Part shown: piece after piece, positions 19,744 to 31,559 of the stretch | How the letters are laid out: each line of letters opens with the position of its first letter | How positions within the stretch are numbered: position 1 is the stretch's first letter | Assembly (NCBI RefSeq): GCF_000400735.1 | Contig: NZ_KE007366.1 | Span: forward strand, 496,001 to 560,000 | Source: Acinetobacter tandoii DSM 14970 = CIP 107469 | GTDB taxonomy: Bacteria > Pseudomonadota > Gammaproteobacteria > Pseudomonadales > Moraxellaceae | Direction of reading: 5' to 3' | Length of the DNA: 64,000 bases | Notes under the pieces: generated by a model | Databases searched by the model: none | Told to the model about the DNA's origin: nothing | The model's input: only the letters and a program-made list of their open reading frames with translations | Translations under genes and position numbers: made by a program

Positions 19744-22700
19744 CTAGGCGAGAATATCCCGCTTACCATTCGCCCCCATCGCACTTACAATGCCACTTTC
19801 TTCCATTTGGTCGATAATACGTGCTGCACGGTTATAACCTAGACTGAATTTACGCTGTAGTGATGATGTCGAAGCTTTTCGTGTTTCTAAAACAAAAGCC
19901 ACACATTGATCATACAAGGCATCTCGATCTGAACCGCCATCGCCCTCTTCAAAACCGCGTGAAGTTGGCTCTTCATCATACGGAGTCAAAATTTCATCAA
20001 CGTAATCAGGGTCACCGCGTTCACGCCATGCATCACAAATACGGTTGACTTCATCATCAGAAATAAAAGCACCATGCACACGTTCAGGTTCAATTTTACC
20101 TGGACCTAAAAACAGCATATCGCCATGACCCAACATGTCTTCCGCGCCACCTGCATCGAGAATGGTGCGAGAGTCAATTTTACTATTAACACGTAATGCA
20201 ACACGAGTCGGAATATTGGCTTTAATCAAACCTGTGATTACATCAACCGAAGGACGTTGTGTTGCTAACAGCAAGTGAATGCCCGCAGCACGCGATTTCT
20301 GTGCCAAACGGGTAATCATTTCCTCGGCTTTTTTGCCCACCTGCATAATCATATCGGCAAATTCATCCGCCACAATCACAATCGAGGGTAAAGGCGTTAA
20401 ACGCGGTGCGCGCTCACCCACAACAGAGTCACTGGCCTTCCATGTTGGATCAATCAGGTCTTCCCCGTTCGCCAACGCTTCTTCCACCTTACGGTTATAG
20501 TCCGCAAGTTTACGAATTTTAAGGAATGACATGAGCTTGTAACGACGTTCCATTTCATTTACACACCAATTCAATGCATTAACTGCATCTTTCATGTCTG
20601 TCACGACAGGAGTAAGTAAGTGTGGAATGTCATTATAGTTAGCCAATTCCAACTGCTTCGGGTCAATCAAAATAAGACGTAATTGGTCAGGGGTATATTT
20701 CAATAGCATCGACAAAATCATCGAGTTCACAGCGACAGACTTACCTGAACCTGTGGTGCCTGCAACCAGCATATGTGGTGCTTTACCCAAATCGGTAATC
20801 ACTGGATTGCCTGAAATATCCTTCCCCATTGCCATGGACAATAAGCCCGCTGGGTCACGATAGGCTGGCGTTTCGAGTAGTTCAATTAGACGGACCATTT
20901 CACGTGCACTATTCGGCACTTCAATTCCAATATATGGCTTACCTGGAATTACTTCGACCACACGTACCGAAGCCATCGACATGGATCGCGCCAAGTCCTT
21001 CGAAATATTGGTGACTTTGGATGCTTTGACCCCTGGGGCTAAATCCAATTCAAAGCGCGTCACGACTGGTCCTGGTTGTGCCTCGACCACTTTGGCTTTG
21101 ACATTGAACTCTTGCAGTTTAATTTCAAGTAATTCCGAAAGACGTGCCAATTGTTCAGCCGTGAAATTGACTTTTTTATTCGGATCAACACGATCTAGCA
21201 AATCCAATTCTGGTAGCTTAGATAAATCACGACGTTTTTGGGCAACCTGCATAGCACGAGACATTGGGCGTCCCGCAGCATCCGTCAATGGTGCATCAAA
21301 GTCAAAATCATCTTCTTCTTGAGGTTTGCCAGCAGTTTCTTGCCATGCTTCGATGAACGCCTCTTTAGACAATTCAGCCTTAGTCTGCTCAATAAAACGC
21401 TCTGGTACTTCTATAGCAGTCTGTTGTATCGGTGTTTTAACAAAGGCTGATGATTGAGCGTAGGAAGATGCTACACGTGGCTCATCTACTGTGGCTGTCT
21501 GTTGTTCTTCTGCATCAAAATCGTCCAGAAAACGATCTAATTCATCGTTCAACATATGTGCCTTTGTTGCCCCAGCAGCAACACCTACCGCAGTAGAGAT
21601 ACTCGAAATTGGAGCTTCTGCAACGGCAATATCAGGAATTGCGGTAGCTTGAATAGTTTGAACTTCGCTACGTTGGAATGGACTATGTACATCCGAAGCT
21701 GCCTTACCACTAGGTACAGCAGCAAGTAGCTCATCAAAAATCTCATCATCGTCCCAATCAAGATTACTTTTGACTGGTTTCGGAGAAGATTCTATCTGAA
21801 CATCAACGGGATATTGACGCTCTACTACCGAATTGAAATCATGCTTAGGAACCACAGTTTCATCTTCAGCAGCTTTTAATAATGCTTCAATGTCTTGTTT
21901 ATGTAGTTGATCATTATTGGTATTTAAGGCACGCCAAACTTCACCTGTCGCAATGGTGCGCTGGCTATCTTGTTCAAGTTGATGTGCTTTGGCGATAGTT
22001 TTTTCAAACTCTTCATCGTCGTCTAAATCGAACTCAGTTGGTTGATTCAATTGAGACTCTTTCTGCACCATATCATCAAACAAACGCTCTGCTGCCACAC
22101 CTGCAATAAATGGTTGTTCTACAGAGGCTTGAGATGGATTGCTATGATCCGATTCTGTTTGATCAACAGCCTTACTTGGAGCAACTGCAATCACCTGTTT
22201 TTTGACTTGAGGTGTGGTACGATCAAAATCAGATTCGCTCTCGGGCACATTTTTATAAAATAAATCTTGTAAATACGCAGGTGTAGCTCGCAAGGTATCC
22301 CACGTTTTGTTCCACTTTACGCCAAAGGCCAAAGTAAACAACACTACCCAAAACACCACTAAAAACAGTGCAGCACCATAAATGGTCAGCAGTTGACTCA
22401 GACTTTGCCCCAACTCATAGCCAATAATCCCACCAGAAGCATTGGCTAAAGTATCTGCAGGTACTTCCCAAAATAAAAATAAGAGTGTTGCCGTTGCCAA
22501 CAAAATGAAAAACTGAGCAGCATAACGAAATGGTCGGTTCAAAAAGCTACGTGGCCACCAAACCTGAATCGCTTCAATAAATAAGAAAAGTGGGATGAGT
22601 AAGCTTGCCCAACCTAAAAATCCAAACAATAAATCTGAAATCCATGCTCCAGCGACACCGCTTGCATTGGAAACCTGTTGGGTGTCACTCGAAATATGCA

Positions 22701-22848
22701 TCCAACCTGGATCAAAAGGTGTATAAGTGACTGTTGCAAGGAACAGATAAATCCCAAATGAGACTAAAAATAACGTCATCATTAAGCGCTGTGCATAAGC
22801 ACCTGACACCGCAGCCATACTCTGTCCTGTAAGCATTTTTTCATTCAT
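19744..22848 (-). CDS. ftsK: DNA translocase FtsK
   Basis: FtsK pumps chromosomal DNA through the closing septum and activates XerCD at dif. From the likely ATG at 22848 it is 1034 residues. An N-terminal domain holds about four membrane helices, followed by an acidic, low-complexity linker (about 200–520). The RecA-like motor has Walker A GTTGSGKS and Walker B IVIVADEFAD. The C-terminal gamma winged helix (KASTSSLQRKFSLGYNRA) reads KOPS sequences. A frame extending to 22926 adds 26 residues that do not fit the family and was not used; the ribosome site at 22848 is weak, and codon 5 (MLTGQ) is also possible. Confidence 0.95.
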   Translation of the reverse strand: MNEKMLTGQSMAAVSGAYAQRLMMTLFLVSFGIYLFLATVTYTPFDPGWMHISSDTQQVSNASGVAGAWISDLLFGFLGWASLLIPLFLFIEAIQVWWPRSFLNRPFRYAAQFFILLATATLLFLFWEVPADTLANASGGIIGYELGQSLSQLLTIYGAALFLVVFWVVLFTLAFGVKWNKTWDTLRATPAYLQDLFYKNVPESESDFDRTTPQVKKQVIAVAPSKAVDQTESDHSNPSQASVEQPFIAGVAAERLFDDMVQKESQLNQPTEFDLDDDEEFEKTIAKAHQLEQDSQRTIATGEVWRALNTNNDQLHKQDIEALLKAAEDETVVPKHDFNSVVERQYPVDVQIESSPKPVKSNLDWDDDEIFDELLAAVPSGKAASDVHSPFQRSEVQTIQATAIPDIAVAEAPISSISTAVGVAAGATKAHMLNDELDRFLDDFDAEEQQTATVDEPRVASSYAQSSAFVKTPIQQTAIEVPERFIEQTKAELSKEAFIEAWQETAGKPQEEDDFDFDAPLTDAAGRPMSRAMQVAQKRRDLSKLPELDLLDRVDPNKKVNFTAEQLARLSELLEIKLQEFNVKAKVVEAQPGPVVTRFELDLAPGVKASKVTNISKDLARSMSMASVRVVEVIPGKPYIGIEVPNSAREMVRLIELLETPAYRDPAGLLSMAMGKDISGNPVITDLGKAPHMLVAGTTGSGKSVAVNSMILSMLLKYTPDQLRLILIDPKQLELANYNDIPHLLTPVVTDMKDAVNALNWCVNEMERRYKLMSFLKIRKLADYNRKVEEALANGEDLIDPTWKASDSVVGERAPRLTPLPSIVIVADEFADMIMQVGKKAEEMITRLAQKSRAAGIHLLLATQRPSVDVITGLIKANIPTRVALRVNSKIDSRTILDAGGAEDMLGHGDMLFLGPGKIEPERVHGAFISDDEVNRICDAWRERGDPDYVDEILTPYDEEPTSRGFEEGDGGSDRDALYDQCVAFVLETRKASTSSLQRKFSLGYNRAARIIDQMEESGIVSAMGANGKRDILA

Positions 22849-23049
22849 GTTTTTTTGGAAAACAACCTGAATTTGTTTCTTAATAAAACCTGATATTATG
22901 CACCTGTTCACGTAAAAAAGATGCAAGATTATGAGGGCTTGTTGTTAACTTTATTCTATATAGCTCAAATCGATTTGTATGATCAATATTACCCACATTG
23001 AACACACACAACTGTTATACACTTTCACGTATAATTTCATAAATTTTGA

Positions 23050-24024
<975 letters not shown>

Positions 24025-24039
24025 TCCTTTATATCCATT

Positions 24040-24067
24040 AAAACCGCCCAAATAGGGCGGTTTTTTT
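24040..24067 (+). terminator. Terminator after trxB
   Basis: The hairpin AAACCGCCC–aaata–GGGCGGTTT is followed by a T-run. Confidence 0.9.
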
Positions 24068-24105
24068 ATGTATGATAGAACAAAGAATAATCCCTGAATT
24101 GAATC

Positions 24106-24840
24106 ATGCAGCATACTTTAGCACCTTCTGAATATTTATTTCCCGATCCCATAAACTCAGACCCAGAAGGACATGGACTGATTTGCATAGGTGCTGATCT
24201 CTCCCCTTCTACGCTTTTTGAGGCCTATACACACGGTCTTTTTCCATGGTTTTCTGAAGGTGAACCTATTTGCTGGTGGTGTCCCGAGCCACGCTGCATT
24301 ATCCGCCCTAATGATTATCAACCCAGTAAATCCTTGCTGCGGAATATGAAAAAGCATGACTATAAAATTACCATTAATCATGCTTTTGAATCGGTAATTC
24401 GCTCCTGTGCCCTGCCTCGCAGTTATGCAAATGACACGTGGATTTCCGAAGATATCATTCAAGGTTATTTAGGTATGTTTTCAGCAGGTTATGCCTATAG
24501 TGTGGAAGTGTGGGAACAGGATCAGCTTGTCGGTGGGCTGTATGGAGTAAGCATTGGCAAGGGTTGTTTTGGTGAATCCATGTTTAGCACACGAACAGAC
24601 GTGTCTAAAATGGCATTTTATACCCTAATGTTACTTGGACAACAAAACCAGTTACCTTGGATTGACTGTCAATTGGTTAATGATCATTTACTCAGTCTTG
24701 GTGCTTGTACGATTTCTCGACAAGCGTATTTAAATTCGTTACAAGATATTATAAAACAACCCCCTATCGATTGGAAAAAGTATCAAGAGGGTGTATTTTC
24801 AAGTAAAAGAATAGCGTTATCTTCGCAATTAATCGAATGA
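24106..24840 (+). CDS. aat: Leucyl/phenylalanyl-tRNA–protein transferase
   Basis: Aat adds Leu or Phe from aminoacyl-tRNA to N-terminal Lys or Arg, creating N-degrons for ClpAP. The 244-residue product has the early FPDP motif, the [11 protein letters not shown] segment, [20 protein letters not shown], the [15 protein letters not shown] core and the [16 protein letters not shown] motif. It lies 19 nt upstream of bpt, so both N-degron enzymes are probably co-transcribed. Confidence 0.96.
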   Translation: MQHTLAPSEYLFPDPINSDPEGHGLICIGADLSPSTLFEAYTHGLFPWFSEGEPICWWCPEPRCIIRPNDYQPSKSLLRNMKKHDYKITINHAFESVIRSCALPRSYANDTWISEDIIQGYLGMFSAGYAYSVEVWEQDQLVGGLYGVSIGKGCFGESMFSTRTDVSKMAFYTLMLLGQQNQLPWIDCQLVNDHLLSLGACTISRQAYLNSLQDIIKQPPIDWKKYQEGVFSSKRIALSSQLIE

Positions 24841-24859
24841 AAACAATAGAGGGATCTTT

Positions 24860-25675
24860 ATGAATTCATATCACCCGAAGTCCCTGTTAAATGATTTACA
24901 GTACTATATTACGCCACCACATGAATGCAGTTACCTTGAAAAGAAATCTGCTCGCATGGTTTTTCTAGATCCAGCCCATCGGATTGATGTGGTCACGTTG
25001 TCTGAACTTTCACGTGTCGGTTTTCGTCGTAGTGGGGACTTTGTTTACCGTCCTGAATGCCATTTGTGCCGTCAATGCTTATCTTGCCGCGTTCCCGTCC
25101 AAGAGTTTCAAATGAACAGCAAGCAAAAAAAAGCTTGGAAACGCAATCAAGATCTCACAGTCAAAATTACTCAACCGAAAGATGCGAGTGATGTACATTA
25201 CGCATTGTATGAACGCTACATTCGTGAACGCCATGCCGACGGTGATATGTTCCCCCCTAGCTATGACCAGTTTGAAAAATTTCTGATTCATACCTGCACT
25301 GAAAGTTTTTTTCTGGAACTGTGGAAAGATGAGCAGTTGCTCTGCGTTTCGACCTGTGACCAACTTGATGATGGTGTGTCTGCGGTATATACATTTTTTG
25401 ATCCCGATGAAAATCGTCGTTCATTAGGAGCCTTTGCCATCATGAAACAAATCCAATATGCGCAACAGCAGCAATTGGGCTATGTCTATTTAGGTTACTG
25501 GGTGCCACATTCCAATAAAATGAATTATAAATCGCAATACACGCCACTAGAATTATTGCTTGATGGACAGTGGCGTCGTATCAACCGCTCACTCAGTGCA
25601 GAAGAAATCCAACTTTTGGGAAACTCATTAATGACCACACTTCCTTCAGGATGGAATAATTCAATCATTAAATAG
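24860..25675 (+). CDS. bpt: Aspartate/glutamate leucyltransferase Bpt
   Basis: Bpt transfers leucine to N-terminal Asp or Glu in the bacterial N-degron pathway; it is related to eukaryotic arginyltransferase ATE1. The 271-residue protein has the N-terminal cysteine cluster (CHLCRQCLSC, about residues 68–77), the GFRRSGDFVYRP segment, and the C-terminal SLGAFAIMKQIQYA and YLGYWVPHSNKMNYK motifs. It is paired with aat. Confidence 0.94.
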   Translation: MNSYHPKSLLNDLQYYITPPHECSYLEKKSARMVFLDPAHRIDVVTLSELSRVGFRRSGDFVYRPECHLCRQCLSCRVPVQEFQMNSKQKKAWKRNQDLTVKITQPKDASDVHYALYERYIRERHADGDMFPPSYDQFEKFLIHTCTESFFLELWKDEQLLCVSTCDQLDDGVSAVYTFFDPDENRRSLGAFAIMKQIQYAQQQQLGYVYLGYWVPHSNKMNYKSQYTPLELLLDGQWRRINRSLSAEEIQLLGNSLMTTLPSGWNNSIIK

Positions 25676-25684
25676 ATGAATTAT

Positions 25685-25712
25685 TTTGATGGAGTCTATT
25701 CACTCCATCAAA
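25685..25712. terminator. Hairpin between bpt and rimI
   Basis: An 11-bp stem TTTGATGGAGT/ACTCCATCAAA with a 6-nt loop lies between convergent genes. The T-tract is short, so it is a weaker terminator candidate. Confidence 0.6.
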
Positions 25713-25724
25713 GAATGCTTTGAA

Positions 25725-26186
25725 TCATAATTTAAATAACTGAGAAAAATCGTCAGTACATGCTTTAACCATAATAATCGCATGTTCACGCCCACCATTC
25801 GGGCATGGATAATAATTCTTACGTAAATCGATCTGATGAAAACCAGATTTTTCATACAGTGCAATCGCAGCTTGATTGCTTTCACGCACCTCTAAAAAAA
25901 TTTGCACGGGTTGATTCTTAAGTAATGCAATTGACTCATCTAATAGCCGATATCCTAATCCTTTGCCCTGCTGATTGGGATGAATAGCCATGAGCAATAA
26001 ATTCGCCTCATCTAAAACTGGCTGCAAAATACAAAAACCCACAACTTGTCCAGCCTGCTCAATCACCGTACTTTGGTAACTGTGCACTGCATCCTGAAAT
26101 TGGTTCAACGTCCAAGGATGACTTTGTACCAGCTTTTCAATTTGAGCAACCGCATTGACATCAGTTTGTTGCATTAAACGAATCAT
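25725..26186 (-). CDS. rimI: Ribosomal protein S18-alanine N-acetyltransferase RimI
   Basis: This GNAT acetyltransferase of 153 residues most resembles RimI, which acetylates the N-terminal alanine of S18. Visible are LLLMAIHPNQQGKGLGYRLL, the acetyl-CoA binding R/Q-x-x-G-x-G/A loop. Then come EVRESNQAAIALYEKSGF and the RKNYYP motif characteristic of RimI. It is convergent with bpt. Other GNAT substrates cannot be excluded. Confidence 0.88.
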   Translation of the reverse strand: MIRLMQQTDVNAVAQIEKLVQSHPWTLNQFQDAVHSYQSTVIEQAGQVVGFCILQPVLDEANLLLMAIHPNQQGKGLGYRLLDESIALLKNQPVQIFLEVRESNQAAIALYEKSGFHQIDLRKNYYPCPNGGREHAIIMVKACTDDFSQLFKL

Positions 26187-26253
26187 GCACGTTCATCTTA
26201 TCGATCTAAATAGACCTGCATTATAAAAATATTTCGCACAGAAACGAACAAAA

Positions 26254-26278
26254 ACAGGGATATTTTTCATATCCCTGT
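26254..26278 (-). terminator. Terminator downstream of the metal-dependent hydrolase gene
   Basis: On the minus strand CAGGGATA–tgaaaaa–TATCCCTG runs into TTTTTG. Confidence 0.85.
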
Positions 26279-26303
26279 GATCTTTAAAGCCCATCACCAA
26301 AGA

Positions 26304-27185
26304 CTAAAGCCCTAGCTTTGCTTTCCAATTGGCCAGCAAACTTACCGTATCCAAATGATTTGGATGGAATCCTGGTTTAAAATACGCCAACATCTCACGT
26401 CCCATTCCCGTAATAATCCCTTTCGATGGACTATAACCATAAACATAGATATCTTTTAATGCCTTTAAATTGAGTTGATTATCTTGTTTTAACAAGCGTA
26501 GAACAAAATAACTTTGTACAACAAATAAGGTCGCCATGGCAGCAATTAACGAGCCACAACGTGCTAGATAGGCTTTCACTCCAGTTCCAAATACACCCTC
26601 AAACACATCATAAGCCACCGCTTTATGTTCATTTTCTTCGATCGCATGCCAGTACCACATGGTCGACATGGTTTCGTCAGTCATGAGTTCCTGAATATGG
26701 CGATTAATCAGTAATTGCGAAGCAATCGTTGCCGTAAAATGCTCTAAAGCAGTGGTTCCCATCAAGTCGATCATTTCTTGGGTAACACCCACAGGTTTAA
26801 ATAATATTGCAGCTGTCTTGCGGAAGCCTTGAATGACTTTATCCGTTTGTTGTTCTAAACACGCGACATCATGTCCGTACTTTTGTGCCGAAGCATTAAA
26901 ACCAACATGTTCTTGCGTATGCATGGCTTCCTGCCCAATGAAAGCACTGATTTCTTTTTGCAGCAGCTCATTGTCTTTAATTGCAGGGTGATAACGCACA
27001 GCACGCACACTATCAATAAAAAATTGCTCACCTGCTGGAAAAAGAGCAGACAACGCCGTCATGAAATGCGTAAGCCCTGCCGAGCCATTCATCCAATATT
27101 CAGGCACATTTTCAAAATTAAAGTTCATACGACGTACAGGAAAACTCGCACCTGCACGATTGGTAATTTTTACCTTAGCATTCAT
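26304..27185 (-). CDS. PF10118-type metal-dependent hydrolase
   Basis: The 293-residue protein belongs to the predicted metal-dependent hydrolase family that has a ferritin-like helical layout. Putative metal ligands lie in GQEAMHTQEH, ALEHFTA and WHAIEENEHK, a helical pattern of Glu and His residues resembling di-iron proteins. The ATG at 27185 (MNAKVKITNRAG) is chosen because AGGAG lies 7 nt upstream; a frame seven codons longer lacks this. It is a single-gene unit with its own terminator. The reaction is unknown. Confidence 0.85.
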   Translation of the reverse strand: MNAKVKITNRAGASFPVRRMNFNFENVPEYWMNGSAGLTHFMTALSALFPAGEQFFIDSVRAVRYHPAIKDNELLQKEISAFIGQEAMHTQEHVGFNASAQKYGHDVACLEQQTDKVIQGFRKTAAILFKPVGVTQEMIDLMGTTALEHFTATIASQLLINRHIQELMTDETMSTMWYWHAIEENEHKAVAYDVFEGVFGTGVKAYLARCGSLIAAMATLFVVQSYFVLRLLKQDNQLNLKALKDIYVYGYSPSKGIITGMGREMLAYFKPGFHPNHLDTVSLLANWKAKLGL

Positions 27186-27498
27186 TCTGAGACTCCTACA
27201 GACCAATAAGGTCTAACCATCTTTATGCTTGTTTTTGTTGATTCTAATATTACGGTTTTCGCCACCTGCGATAAGGGCAGATAAGGTCAGCAAAGTATCA
27301 GTTAAGGACAGTTTTGAGCGTAAATTGTCTGACAATTTCTTTTTCTAGGACTAATTTCAACAGGCTGTCTGAATCTATTTTTCGTATGAATAAATCCACC
27401 GAATGTATAAGCGTCGAACAGAGATACAAAAGGCCAGCAATTTTATCTACATAAAAAAAGCGCCCCAAAGGAGCGCTTTTTTTCACACAATAAAGTGA
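27186..27498. other. Intergenic region between the hydrolase gene and tuf (313 bp)
   Basis: It holds the tuf terminator at 27453–27483 and, further left, the presumed promoter of the hydrolase gene. A 62-codon minus-strand frame covers the terminator and has no ribosome site or family resemblance. I see no other element. Confidence 0.6.
27453..27483 (-). terminator. Terminator of the str operon after tuf
   Basis: On the minus strand AAAAAAGCGCTCC–tttg–GGGCGCTTTTTTT forms a strong rho-independent terminator 15 nt after the tuf stop. Confidence 0.9.
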
Positions 27499-28689
27499 TT
27501 ATGCAGTTACTTTCGCAACAACACCAGCACCTACTGTACGACCACCTTCACGGATCGCAAAACGTAGACCTGGGTCCATTGCGATTGGGTGGATTAATTC
27601 TACTGACATTTCAACGTTGTCACCTGGCATTACCATTTCAACGCCTTCTTGTAATTGGATTGCACCAGTTACGTCAGTCGTACGGAAATAGAATTGTGGA
27701 CGGTAACCGTTAAGGAATGGAGTATGACGACCACCTTCTTCTTTAGAAAGTACGTATACTTCTGCGTCGAATTTAGTGTGCGGCTTGATTGTACCTGGTT
27801 TAGCAAGTACTTGACCACGTTGTACGTCTTCACGCTTAGTACCACGTAGAAGAATACCACAGTTCTCGCCCGCACGGCCTTCGTCAAGAAGTTTACGGAA
27901 CATTTCAACGCCAGTTACAGTTGTTTTAACTGTATCTTTGATACCAACGATTTCAACTTCTTCGCCTACTTTCACGATACCAGCTTCTACACGACCTGTT
28001 ACTACTGTACCACGGCCTGAGATAGAGAATACGTCTTCGATTGGCATCAAGAATGCTTTGTCGATCGCACGTTCTGGTTCTGGAATGTAAGTGTCAAGCG
28101 CTTCAACAAGAGCAAGAACTGAAGACTCACCGTACTGACCAGCATCACCGTTAAGCGCAGCAAGAGCAGAACCACGGATAACTGGAGTGTCATCACCTGG
28201 GAAGTCATAAGTAGAAAGAAGTTCACGAACTTCCATTTCTACTAATTCAAGTAATTCTTCGTCGTCAACAAGGTCGCATTTGTTTAAGAATACGATGATG
28301 TAAGGTACACCAACCTGACGTGAAAGAAGGATGTGTTCACGAGTTTGTGGCATTGGACCATCAGTCGCAGCACATACAAGGATCGCGCCGTCCATCTGAG
28401 CAGCACCAGTAATCATGTTTTTAACATAATCGGCGTGGCCCGGGCAGTCTACGTGAGCGTAGTGACGGATTGGAGAATCGTATTCTACGTGAGAAGTATT
28501 AATTGTAATACCACGTGCTTTTTCTTCAGGAGCAGAGTCGATTTGTGAGTAATCTTTCGCTTCACCGCCGTAAGTTTTTGCACAAATAGTTGCAATCGCA
28601 GCAGTTAAAGTAGTTTTACCATGGTCAACGTGACCGATTGTGCCCACGTTTACGTGTGGCTTATTACGTTCAAACTTAGCCTTAGCCAT
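27499..28689 (-). CDS. tuf: Translation elongation factor Tu
   Basis: EF-Tu delivers aminoacyl-tRNA to the ribosome as a GTPase. The 396-residue product has the P-loop GHVDHGKTT, switch [24 protein letters not shown], the NKCD specificity motif and the C-terminal beta-barrels ending [12 protein letters not shown]. It is the last gene of the str operon on the minus strand. A second tuf copy is common in this group but is not in the window. Confidence 0.98.
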   Translation of the reverse strand: MAKAKFERNKPHVNVGTIGHVDHGKTTLTAAIATICAKTYGGEAKDYSQIDSAPEEKARGITINTSHVEYDSPIRHYAHVDCPGHADYVKNMITGAAQMDGAILVCAATDGPMPQTREHILLSRQVGVPYIIVFLNKCDLVDDEELLELVEMEVRELLSTYDFPGDDTPVIRGSALAALNGDAGQYGESSVLALVEALDTYIPEPERAIDKAFLMPIEDVFSISGRGTVVTGRVEAGIVKVGEEVEIVGIKDTVKTTVTGVEMFRKLLDEGRAGENCGILLRGTKREDVQRGQVLAKPGTIKPHTKFDAEVYVLSKEEGGRHTPFLNGYRPQFYFRTTDVTGAIQLQEGVEMVMPGDNVEMSVELIHPIAMDPGLRFAIREGGRTVGAGVVAKVTA

Positions 28690-28710
28690 TTGATTTTCCT
28701 TTTTAAACTA

Positions 28711-28733
28711 CTCATGCAGGATTACTGCATGAG
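28711..28733 (-). promoter_or_regulatory. Hairpin between fusA and tuf
   Basis: A perfect 9-bp stem CTCATGCAG/CTGCATGAG with a 5-nt loop lies in the 94-nt intercistronic gap, 21 nt before the tuf start. It lacks a T-tract, so it is not a plain terminator. It may be a processing or translational control structure. Confidence 0.6.
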
Positions 28734-28783
28734 CAACTGGTTATTAACTAAAAAATTAGTTTGGGCTTATAGTAATCGAAAGA

Positions 28784-30922
28784 TTACTCGTCGTCACCTT
28801 TTTTACCGCCAGATTGGAACTTAGCGATAATGCCTTCCGCCACGTTACGTGGAGTTTCAGCGTATTTAGCGAATTCCATTGAGTAAGTCGCACGACCTTG
28901 AGACATAGAACGCATTTGAGTCGCGTAACCAAACATCTCAGCTAATGGAACTTCTGCTTTAATTGCTTTTGTTCCACCAGGAAGATCGTCCATACCTTGA
29001 ACCATACCACGACGACGGTTTAAGTCACCCATGATATCGCCCATGTAGTCTTCTGGAGTTTCTACTTCAACTTTCATGATTGGCTCAAGCAAGATAGGAT
29101 CCGCTTTCATGAAACCATCACGGAATGCGTAAGAACCAGCCATTTTGAACGACAATTCGTCAGAGTCGACATCATGGTAAGAACCGTCGAATAATGTCGC
29201 TTTGATACCCACAACAGGATAGCCAGCCAATACACCATTCTTCATACGTTCTTGAATACCTTTATCAACCGCGCCGAAGAATTCTTTAGGTACTACACCA
29301 CCAACAACTTCTTCAACGAATTGGTATTCTTTACCAGCTTCTTCAACATCAAGCGGTTCAAGACGTACATATACGTGACCAAACTTACCTTTACCACCAG
29401 TTTGACGTACGAATTTACCTTCTTGTTCAACCGACTTTTTGATCGTTTCACGGTAAGCAACCATTGGTTTACCAATGTTCGCTTCAACACCGAATTCACG
29501 CTTCATACGGTCAACGATGATGTCAAGGTGAAGCTCACCCATACCCGCAATAATCGTTTGACCAGATTCTTCATCTGTACGAACGCGGAATGATGGATCT
29601 TCTTTCGCCAAACGACCTAAAGCAATCGACATTTTTTCTTGGTCAGCTTTAGTTTTTGGTTCAACAGCCAATGAAATTACTGGCTCTGGGAATTCCATAC
29701 GCTCAAGAGTAATGATGTTTTTCTCATCACATAATGTATCACCAGTGGTAACGTCTTTAAGACCTACACACGCGGCAATATCACCTGCACGGATTTCATC
29801 AAGATCTTGACGTTCGTTCGCATGCATTTGCACGATACGACCAATACGTTCACGCTTAGACTTAACTGGGTTATAAACTGGGTCACCTTGTTTAAGTACA
29901 CCAGAGTAAACACGTACGAATGTTAAGTTACCTACGAATTTGTCGTTCATGATTTTGAACGCAAGCGCAGAGAACGGAGCTTCGTCAGATGCTTCACGAG
30001 ATGCTTTAGTTTCATCTTTGTCGTCAAGAATACCTTCAATCGCTTTAACTTCTGTAGGAGAAGGTAAGAATTGAATTACAGCATCCAACATACGTTGAAC
30101 ACCTTTGTTCTTGAACGCAGAACCACAAAGCATTACTTGAATTTCAGATGCTAATGTACGAGCACGTAAACCAGCGATGATGTCTTCTTTAGAAAGATCA
30201 CCTTCTTCTAGGTACTTGTCCATTAACTCTTCTGAAGCTTCAGCAGCAGCTTCAACCATGTTGGTACGCCATTCATCAGCAGTATCAACGAGGTCAGCAG
30301 GGATGTCGCCATATTCGAACTTCATACCTTGAGACGCTTCGTCCCAGATAATCGCTTTCATTTCGATAAGGTCAACAACACCAGCAAATGTATCTTCAGC
30401 ACCAATTGGCACAACGATTGGCACAGGATTACCGCCCAAACGTGTTTTCATTTGTTCAACAACACGGAAGAAGTTTGCACCTGTACGGTCCATCTTGTTC
30501 ACGAATGCTAAACGAGGCACTTTATATTTGTTCGCCTGACGCCATACAGTTTCAGACTGAGGTTGTACACCACCTACCGCACAGTAAACCATGCACGCAC
30601 CGTCAAGAACACGCATAGAACGTTCAACTTCGATTGTGAAGTCTACGTGTCCCGGTGTATCGATTACGTTGATACGGTGTTGTGGGAATTGGCTACTCAT
30701 ACCAGACCAGAAACAAGTCGTTGCAGCAGAAGTAATGGTAATACCACGTTCTTGCTCTTGTTCCATCCAGTCCATTGTTGCTGCACCATCATGTACTTCA
30801 CCAATTTTGTGAGATACACCTGTGTAGAACAAAATACGTTCAGTCGTAGTTGTTTTACCTGCGTCAATGTGCGCAGAGATACCAATGTTACGGTAACGAG
30901 AAATTGGGGTTTGACGAGCCAT
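28784..30922 (-). CDS. fusA: Translation elongation factor G
   Basis: EF-G is the GTPase that drives ribosomal translocation. The ATG at 30922 ([15 protein letters not shown]) gives 712 residues; a frame four codons longer does not match the family. Motifs are [19 protein letters not shown] near the N terminus, [20 protein letters not shown] and [10 protein letters not shown]. Domains II–V follow, including [16 protein letters not shown]. It sits between rpsG and tuf in the str operon. Confidence 0.98.
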   Translation of the reverse strand: MARQTPISRYRNIGISAHIDAGKTTTTERILFYTGVSHKIGEVHDGAATMDWMEQEQERGITITSAATTCFWSGMSSQFPQHRINVIDTPGHVDFTIEVERSMRVLDGACMVYCAVGGVQPQSETVWRQANKYKVPRLAFVNKMDRTGANFFRVVEQMKTRLGGNPVPIVVPIGAEDTFAGVVDLIEMKAIIWDEASQGMKFEYGDIPADLVDTADEWRTNMVEAAAEASEELMDKYLEEGDLSKEDIIAGLRARTLASEIQVMLCGSAFKNKGVQRMLDAVIQFLPSPTEVKAIEGILDDKDETKASREASDEAPFSALAFKIMNDKFVGNLTFVRVYSGVLKQGDPVYNPVKSKRERIGRIVQMHANERQDLDEIRAGDIAACVGLKDVTTGDTLCDEKNIITLERMEFPEPVISLAVEPKTKADQEKMSIALGRLAKEDPSFRVRTDEESGQTIIAGMGELHLDIIVDRMKREFGVEANIGKPMVAYRETIKKSVEQEGKFVRQTGGKGKFGHVYVRLEPLDVEEAGKEYQFVEEVVGGVVPKEFFGAVDKGIQERMKNGVLAGYPVVGIKATLFDGSYHDVDSDELSFKMAGSYAFRDGFMKADPILLEPIMKVEVETPEDYMGDIMGDLNRRRGMVQGMDDLPGGTKAIKAEVPLAEMFGYATQMRSMSQGRATYSMEFAKYAETPRNVAEGIIAKFQSGGKKGDDE

Positions 30923-30960
30923 GATTTCTAGCATTCCTAAATTTTGTTGTTAAAACAGGA

Positions 30961-30989
30961 CGCTTTAAGCTGCATAGCAACTTAAAGCG
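30961..30989 (-). promoter_or_regulatory. Hairpin between rpsG and fusA
   Basis: The stem CGCTTTAAG/CTTAAAGCG (9 bp) with an 11-nt loop lies in the 130-nt rpsG–fusA gap. No T-run follows on the minus strand. Confidence 0.55.
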
Positions 30990-31052
30990 ATTTGATGACA
31001 ATTATGTGAAAACACAAGAGTCTTTGTCCTGATTAAGGCCTGTTTTATCCGC

Positions 31053-31523
31053 TTAGAAACGGTAGTGAGAGAAGGCTTTGTTGGCTTCAGCCATACGGTG
31101 CACATCTTCACGTTTTTTAACAGCTGCACCTTTACCTTCAGCTGCATCAAGCAACTCACCAGCAAGACGTAAAGCCATCGTTTTTTCAGAACGCTTAGCA
31201 GCAGCATCTACCAACCAACGCATAGCCAAGGCAGTACGACGGGATGGGCGCACTTCCATAGGTACTTGATAAGTAGCACCACCAACACGGCGTGCTTTTA
31301 CTTCGACCATAGGACGAACTTTTTCAAGAGTAGTCTCGAAAAATTCAACTGGGTCTACTTTGTTTTTTTCTTGAACGCGGTCTAAAGCACCGTAAACGAT
31401 ACTTTCAGCAATAGATTTTTTACCATCTTGCATTACGTGGTTCATGAATTTAGCGATTGTTTGGCTACTGAACTTAGGATCCGGAAGGATTTCACGAGCA
31501 GCAACTACGCGACGTCTTGGCAT
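31053..31523 (-). CDS. rpsG: 30S ribosomal protein S7
   Basis: S7 nucleates assembly of the 30S head by binding the 3' major domain of 16S rRNA. The 156-residue product begins MPRRR and has the [26 protein letters not shown] and [14 protein letters not shown] segments. It is second in the str operon. In E. coli S7 represses this operon by binding the rpsL–rpsG gap; here that gap (177 nt) also has a candidate hairpin. Confidence 0.97.
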   Translation of the reverse strand: MPRRRVVAAREILPDPKFSSQTIAKFMNHVMQDGKKSIAESIVYGALDRVQEKNKVDPVEFFETTLEKVRPMVEVKARRVGGATYQVPMEVRPSRRTALAMRWLVDAAAKRSEKTMALRLAGELLDAAEGKGAAVKKREDVHRMAEANKAFSHYRF

Positions 31524-31559
31524 TTTAAACTACCTATATATATGACACTTCAGGTTAAT

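Noticed and set aside
22849..22926. Extended FtsK N terminus starting at 22926
   Set aside because: The added residues do not fit the FtsK leader; MNEKMLTGQ at 22848 is a better start, although its ribosome site is weak.
27298..27486. 62-codon minus-strand ORF after tuf
   Set aside because: It covers the tuf terminator hairpin, has no ribosome site and resembles nothing known.
30329..30931. Several plus-strand ORFs inside fusA
   Set aside because: All are antisense to the conserved EF-G gene and show no independent coding features.
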